64,000 nt of DNA from JANXAZ01 sp964504655 (lineage in GTDB: Bacteria > Pseudomonadota > Alphaproteobacteria > Geminicoccales > Geminicoccaceae). A program made the translations under genes and the position numbers. Each line of letters starts with the position of its first letter. Position 1 is the first letter of the stretch. The stretch lies in the NCBI GenBank assembly GCA_964504655.1, contig CAZDFD010000003.1, positions 35,548-99,547 of the forward strand. Reading direction: 5' to 3'. Below are positions 59,852-64,000 of this stretch, piece after piece. Below the pieces are notes generated by a model. The model searched no databases, was not told where the DNA came from, and saw only the letters and a program-made list of their open reading frames with translations.

Positions 59852-61117
59852 GGGGAAGGGCAGCGGCAGCGGCAGGGCCATGGGCCGCATCAGCCCGTGC
59901 ATCACCCGCCGCTTGAGCGCCGGCAGGGCCCCGATCAGCCGGAGCCCGGCGGCGCGGGCGAGGCGGACCGGCTGGAGCTCGCTCGCGACCGCTGCCGCGA
60001 GCCCCTCGGTCAGGGCGAAGCGGGCGCGGATGTCGGGCAGCCGGGCCCGCTCGTAGGCCAGGAGCGTGGCGGGTGCGGCCGGGTCCAGGCCGCGCTCGAG
60101 CGCGGCGCGCACGAGCTCGTCCAGGACCGCCACGTCGCGCAGCGAGGTGTTGAGGCCCTGGGCGCCGACCGGCGAGAGGGCGTGCGCCGCCTCGCCGAGC
60201 AGCAGGGCGCGCGGCGCCACGAGGCGCTGCGCCAGCATGCCCACGAGCGGGTAGGCCTGGCGCGGCCCGAGCGCCCCGACCGCGCCGAGCCAGGGGCGGA
60301 CCCGGCGCTCGAGCTCGGCGCGGAAGGCCGCCTCGTCGAGCGCCGCGAGCCGCCGCGCCCGCGCCTCGGGCTCGACCCAGACCAGGCTCGAGGCGTCGCC
60401 CGGCAGCGGCACCAGGGTGAAGGCACCGCCCGGGCGGTGCAGCTCGATCGAGACGCCCCGGTGCGGCCGGGCGTGGGCGAAGCTCGTGCCGATCGCCACG
60501 CGCCCGGTCGGCCGCTCGCCGGCGGCGATCCGCAGCCCCCGCCGCACCGCCGAGCGGCGGCCGTCGGCGGCGACCAGGAGATCGGCCGGGGCGGTGCCCC
60601 GGGCGTGGCGCAGGCGCCAGCCGGCCCTGGTGCGCTCGAGCGCCTCGACCGCGGCCTCGCCCAAAAGCTCGGCGCCGGCGGCACGCAGCGCCTCGAGCAG
60701 CACCAGGCGGAGCCGCTCGACGCGGACGTTCGAGCCCAGCCGCTCGAGCCCGATCTCGGAGGCGTCGAAGGTCACGTCCGCCTCGATCGCCGCGGCCTCG
60801 GCCGTGGCCGCCGCGGTCGCGGGCGCCGCGGCCGGATCGGGCGGCTCGGCCAGGCTCACGAGGCGGAGTGCCCGGAGCGGCTCGGCCGAGGGCTCGAGTG
60901 CCGCCCACACGCCCAGCCGCTCGAGCAGGGCCTCCGCCGGCAGGAGGAGTGCGGTGGTGCGTCCCTCGGCCGGCGGCAGGGCACCCGGCGGCGGCAGCGG
61001 CCGGGCGTCGAGGACCCTCACCCGGCAGCCGGCCCGCACCAGCGCCAGCGCGGCCGCGAGCCCGGCCGGACCGGCCCCCACCACCACGACCTCGAGCACC
61101 CGCTCCGCTCCCGGCAT
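59849..61117 (-). CDS. UbiH/UbiF/COQ6-type FAD-dependent monooxygenase
   Basis: 422-residue flavoprotein of the ubiquinone hydroxylase family. The FAD dinucleotide site VVVGAGPAGLAAAL opens the protein, a LLVAADGRRSAVR (DG motif) lies mid-way, and LLLGEAAHALSPVGAQGLNTSLRD is the second FAD site with the UbiH-type ending. An Ala-rich insertion occurs around residue 95-110. ATG at 61117; 27 bases after the proB stop. It lies between proB and proA, which are normally adjacent. Which ring position it hydroxylates cannot be told. Its stop is part of the 18-bp array. Confidence 0.87.
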   Translation of the reverse strand: MPGAERVLEVVVVGAGPAGLAAALALVRAGCRVRVLDARPLPPPGALPPAEGRTTALLLPAEALLERLGVWAALEPSAEPLRALRLVSLAEPPDPAAAPATAAATAEAAAIEADVTFDASEIGLERLGSNVRVERLRLVLLEALRAAGAELLGEAAVEALERTRAGWRLRHARGTAPADLLVAADGRRSAVRRGLRIAAGERPTGRVAIGTSFAHARPHRGVSIELHRPGGAFTLVPLPGDASSLVWVEPEARARRLAALDEAAFRAELERRVRPWLGAVGALGPRQAYPLVGMLAQRLVAPRALLLGEAAHALSPVGAQGLNTSLRDVAVLDELVRAALERGLDPAAPATLLAYERARLPDIRARFALTEGLAAAVASELQPVRLARAAGLRLIGALPALKRRVMHGLMRPMALPLPLPFP

Positions 61118-61144
61118 GCCGCCTCGCCCGGCGCTCCTGCGCCT

Positions 61145-62275
61145 TCAGTCGCTCTCCCATACGACCAGATCGTCGCGATGGACGAGCTCGTCGCGACCGC
61201 GCCAGCCGAGCCGCGCCTCGATCTCTCCGGTCTGGGCGCCGGCGAGCCGCTCGGCGTCGGCGGCGTCGTAGGCCACGAGGCCCTTGCCGACGGCGCTGCC
61301 GTCCGGGGCCCGCAGCAGCACCGCGTCGCCCTTCTCGAAGCGCCCCTCGATCCGCACGACCCCGGCCGGCAGGAGGCTCGAGCCGCGGCGGAGCGCGCCG
61401 ACCGCACCGGGATCGAGCCAGAGCGCGCCGGTCGGCGCGAGTGCGCCTGCGATCCAGTCCTTGCGCGCCCGCCGCGGCGAGGTGGCGGCGGCGAAGAGCG
61501 TGCAGCGGCCGCCGCGGGCGAGTGCCTCCAACGGCCGCTCGACCGTGCCGGCCGCGAGCAGGACGGCGCAGCCGGCACCGGTGGCGATCCGCGCGGCCGC
61601 GATCTTGCTCGCCATGCCGCCGGTGCCGACGGCACTCCGCGTGCCGCCGGCCATGGCCTCGATCGCGGCGTCGATCGTCTCGACCAGCGGCAGGTGGCGG
61701 GCGGCCGGATCCCGACGCGGGTCGGCCGTGTAGAGCCCGTCGACGTCGGACAGGAGCACGAGCGTCTCGGCCGAGACCATCACCGCCACCCGCGCCGACA
61801 GCCGGTCGTTGTCGCCGAACCGGATCTCGGAGGTGGCCACCGTGTCGTTCTCGTTGACGACCGGCACGGCACCCAGCCGCAGGAGCGTGCTCAAGGTCGC
61901 GCGGGCGTTCAGGTAGCGGCGGCGGTCCTCGGTGTCGGCGAGGGTGACCAGCACCTGCGCCGCCTCGAGGCCGACCCCCTCGAGCGCCGCCTGCCAGGCG
62001 CGGGCGAGCCGGATCTGGCCGGCCGCGGCGGCGGCCTGCTTCTCCTCGAGCCGCACCGGCCGGCGGGCGAGGCCGAGCACCCGCCAGCCGAGCGCGATCG
62101 CCCCCGAGGTCACGACGACCAGCTCCTGGCCGCGGTCGCGGGCGGCGCGGACGTCGGCCGCGAGCGCCTCGAGCCAGGCCCGCCGCACGCTGCCGTCGGC
62201 GCGCACCAGGAGGGCGCTGCCGACCTTGACGACCAGGCGGCGGGCGGCGAGCGCCGTCTCGACCCGGCGCCTCAC
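61145..62275 (-). CDS. proB: Glutamate 5-kinase (ProB)
   Basis: 376-residue first enzyme of proline synthesis. VVKVGSALLV and VVVTSGAIALGWRVLG at the N-terminus, VPVVNENDTVATSEIRFGDND (core NENDTVATSEIRFGDND) and VGTGGMASKIAAARIA are kinase motifs; a PUA domain (about residues 275-365) is at the C-terminus. GTG at 62275 overlaps the obgE stop (GTGA). Confidence 0.95.
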   Translation of the reverse strand: MRRRVETALAARRLVVKVGSALLVRADGSVRRAWLEALAADVRAARDRGQELVVVTSGAIALGWRVLGLARRPVRLEEKQAAAAAGQIRLARAWQAALEGVGLEAAQVLVTLADTEDRRRYLNARATLSTLLRLGAVPVVNENDTVATSEIRFGDNDRLSARVAVMVSAETLVLLSDVDGLYTADPRRDPAARHLPLVETIDAAIEAMAGGTRSAVGTGGMASKIAAARIATGAGCAVLLAAGTVERPLEALARGGRCTLFAAATSPRRARKDWIAGALAPTGALWLDPGAVGALRRGSSLLPAGVVRIEGRFEKGDAVLLRAPDGSAVGKGLVAYDAADAERLAGAQTGEIEARLGWRGRDELVHRDDLVVWESD

Positions 62276-63285
62276 GCCGCCGCCCGGCGCCGCGCGCGGG
62301 CCGCCCGCACGAGCTCGTGGGCGGCGCGCAGCACCGGCTCGAGCCCCTGCCGCGCCACCGCCGAGATCGGGTGCACGGGTGCTGCCGCGGCCTTCGCGAG
62401 GGCGCGCCGCTTGCGCGCGACCGTCGCGGCATCGAGGGCGTCGCACTTGGAGAGACAGAGGAGCTCGGGCTTGCGGGCGAGGTCGTGGCCGTAGGCCTCG
62501 AGCTCGCGCCGCACCGTCCGCCAGGCCCGCACCACCTGGCTCTGCGTGCCGTCCACGAGATGCACGAGCACGGCGCAGCGCTCGATGTGGCCGAGGAACC
62601 GGTCGCCGAGCCCCTTCCCCTCGCTCGCCCCCTCGATCAGGCCCGGGATGTCGGCCACGACCAGGGCGTCGTCGTCGAGCGCCACCGTGCCGAGCCGGGG
62701 CTCGAGCGTGGTGAACGGGTAGGCGGCGATCTTGGGCCGGGCGCGGCTGACCGCGGCGAGGAAGGTCGACTTGCCGGCATTGGGCAGGCCCACGAGGCCG
62801 ACATCGGCCAGGAGCTTGAGCTTGAGCCAGACCCAGCGCTCCTCGCCCGGGCGGCCGGGGTCGGCGCGGCGCGGTGCCCGGTTGGTCGAGCTCTTGTAGT
62901 GCAGGTTGCCGAAGCCGCCGTCGCCGCCCCGGCAGAGGATCTCGCGCTGGCCGGGCTCGGCCAGGTCGAGCAGGAGCGTGGTGCCGTCCTCGGCCCAGAT
63001 CTGGGTCCCGACCGGCAGGCGCAGGACGGCGTCGGCGCCGTCGCGGCCGGTGCGCTGGCGGCCCATGCCGTTCTGCCCGCGCTCGGCCTTGAAGTGCTGC
63101 TTGTAGCGGTAGTCGACGAGGGTGTTGAGGTCGGGGTCGGCCACCGCCACGACGTGGCCGCCGCGGCCGCCGTCGCCGCCGTCGGGCCCGCCGAACTCGA
63201 TGTACTTCTCGCGCCGGAAGCTCGCGGCGCCGTCGCCGCCGTCGCCGCTTCGGACCCAGATCTTGGCGGAGTCGAGGAAACGCAT
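62272..63285 (-). CDS. obgE: Obg-type GTPase (ObgE/CgtA)
   Basis: 337-residue essential GTPase of 50S assembly. The Gly-rich Obg domain (MRFLDSAKIWVRSGDGGDG start, GGDGGRGGHV) is followed by a G domain with GLPNAGKST (G1), DIPGLIEGASEGKGLG (G3) and SKCDALD (G4). ATG at 63285. Lies 53 bases after rpmA. No long C-terminal extension. Confidence 0.96.
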   Translation of the reverse strand: MRFLDSAKIWVRSGDGGDGAASFRREKYIEFGGPDGGDGGRGGHVVAVADPDLNTLVDYRYKQHFKAERGQNGMGRQRTGRDGADAVLRLPVGTQIWAEDGTTLLLDLAEPGQREILCRGGDGGFGNLHYKSSTNRAPRRADPGRPGEERWVWLKLKLLADVGLVGLPNAGKSTFLAAVSRARPKIAAYPFTTLEPRLGTVALDDDALVVADIPGLIEGASEGKGLGDRFLGHIERCAVLVHLVDGTQSQVVRAWRTVRRELEAYGHDLARKPELLCLSKCDALDAATVARKRRALAKAAAAPVHPISAVARQGLEPVLRAAHELVRAARARRRAAA

Positions 63286-63338
63286 GGCGGCTCGCGGCGG
63301 GGTCGCCGCCCCGCCCTCCGCTCGGCTTGCGCCGGCCG

Positions 63339-63608
63339 CTACTCGGCGGCGACCGGCTCCGCCTCGACCATCACGTAGGCGCGGCCGTCGTGGCCGTCCT
63401 TGAAGCGGACCCGGCCGCTGGCCTTGGCGAACAGCGTGTAGTCGCGGCCCATGCCGACGCCGGGGCCGGGGTGCCACTTGGTGCCGCGCTGGCGGACCAA
63501 GATGTTGCCCGGGATCACGAGCTGGCCGCCGAACTTCTTGACGCCCAGCCGCTTGCCGGCGGTGTCGCGACCGTTCCTGGAGCTGCCGCCCGCCTTCTTG
63601 TGCGCCAT
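63339..63608 (-). CDS. rpmA: 50S ribosomal protein L27
   Basis: 89 residues. MAHKKAGGSSRNGRDT and LGVKKFGGQLVIPGNILVRQRG are diagnostic. Follows rplU after 10 bases; GGAGGGAG precedes the ATG. Confidence 0.98.
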   Translation of the reverse strand: MAHKKAGGSSRNGRDTAGKRLGVKKFGGQLVIPGNILVRQRGTKWHPGPGVGMGRDYTLFAKASGRVRFKDGHDGRAYVMVEAEPVAAE

Positions 63609-63618
63609 CGCTCCCTCC

Positions 63619-63939
63619 TCAGGCGGCGCCGGCGAGCGCGATGTCGGTGATCCGCACCACGCTCAGGTCCTGTCGGTGGCCGGTCCGCCGCCGGTAGTTC
63701 TTGCGCCGCCGCTTCTTGAAGATGATGATCTTGGGCCCGCGGGTCTGCTCGAGGAGGGTGCCGGTGACCTTGGCGCCGGCGACCGTGGGGGTGCCCACGA
63801 CCGGCTGCTCGCCGCCGACCATCAAGACGTCCTCGAACTCGACCGTGGCGCCGGCCTCGCCGGGCAGGCGCTCGATCTTGATCACGTCGTTCTTGGCGAC
63901 GCGGTACTGCTTGCCGCCGGTGCGGATCACTGCGTACAT
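63619..63939 (-). CDS. rplU: 50S ribosomal protein L21
   Basis: 106 residues. MYAVIRTGGKQYRVAKNDV and IIIFKKRRRKNYRRRTGHRQ are diagnostic of L21. ATG at 63939 fits the family start; the 11-codon upstream extension is not coding. First gene of rplU-rpmA-obgE. The 61 bases beyond it to the window edge hold its leader, in which I see no clear promoter. Confidence 0.97.
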   Translation of the reverse strand: MYAVIRTGGKQYRVAKNDVIKIERLPGEAGATVEFEDVLMVGGEQPVVGTPTVAGAKVTGTLLEQTRGPKIIIFKKRRRKNYRRRTGHRQDLSVVRITDIALAGAA

Positions 63940-64000
63940 GGGTCTCGAGCGCCTGAAGCCGGGACGAACCACCGTGCCGCGTCGGCGCGACCGCCGGCGC

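Overview
The window is a 64 kb piece of a very GC-rich (roughly 70% or more by eye) bacterial chromosome, most likely an alphaproteobacterium of the Rhodospirillales/Geminicoccales type. Reasons: the order rplU-rpmA-obgE-proB/proA-nadD-rsfS-rlmH at the right end, the fused MaoC-phosphotransacetylase followed by ackA and fabI, DUF3141, DUF1194, DUF2339 and DUF3429 family proteins, and a UGP-type transporter. This placement is inference; there is no rRNA gene to confirm it. Two runs of exactly 100 N (58124-58223, 59683-59782) show that this is a scaffolded draft or metagenome assembly. I see no tRNA, rRNA, IS element, prophage or CRISPR array. Many long open frames run antisense to the real genes; this is a by-product of the GC bias.

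Layout. 1-5.6 kb: tail of a hydantoinase-A gene, a lactate-permease-like transporter, PPK2, and a cobalamin-riboswitch-controlled btuB-tonB pair. 5.7-7.9 kb: MFS and EamA transporters. 7.9-14.7 kb: DHDPS-family aldolase, SorAB-type sulfite dehydrogenase, a small tyrosine phosphatase, a D-2-hydroxyacid dehydrogenase, a uronate-dehydrogenase-like protein, an SDR and an SMP-30 lactonase. The latter group suggests sugar-acid oxidation. 14.7-18.7 kb: UGP-type ABC transporter (ugpB divergent from ugpA-ugpE) with a glycerophosphodiesterase but no ATPase gene. 18.7-26.4 kb: Uma2 nuclease, IlvD/Edd dehydratase, P-type ATPase, an unknown membrane protein, GNAT, and a small His-rich hypothetical. 26.4-32.5 kb: MaoC-Pta, AckA, FabI, DUF3141 (PHA-synthase-like) and a small unknown, in one tight operon. 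32.6-42.4 kb: housekeeping and unknown genes (SDR, RlmE, Ppx/GppA, CDGSH, lipoprotein, DUF2339, glyoxalase, DUF1194, DUF3429, AhpD-like). 42.5-49.0 kb: a divergent set of ABC ATPase versus alkaline phosphatase-DUF3299-FtsX-like permease with a His-rich loop, then phoX behind a strong Pho box. 49.1-54.8 kb: complete seven-gene mrpABCDEFG antiporter operon. 54.9-64.0 kb: ggt, rlmH, rsfS, nadD, proA, a ubiH-like gene, proB, obgE, rpmA, rplU, all on the minus strand, with proA flanked by two different tandem-repeat arrays that coincide with the assembly gaps.

How the genes fit together. A phosphate theme recurs: PPK2 and Ppx/GppA for polyphosphate; UGP plus glycerophosphodiesterase, alkaline phosphatase and PhoX for phosphate scavenging; and a Pta-AckA operon of a kind known to be phosphate-responsive in Sinorhizobium. 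The best candidates for something new are the alkaline phosphatase/DUF3299/His-rich permease/ATPase set, which looks like a metal-linked ABC system wired to a metallophosphatase, the MaoC-Pta/AckA/FabI/DUF3141/unknown operon, and the 33-bp in-frame minisatellite that seems to supply the N-terminus of NadD.
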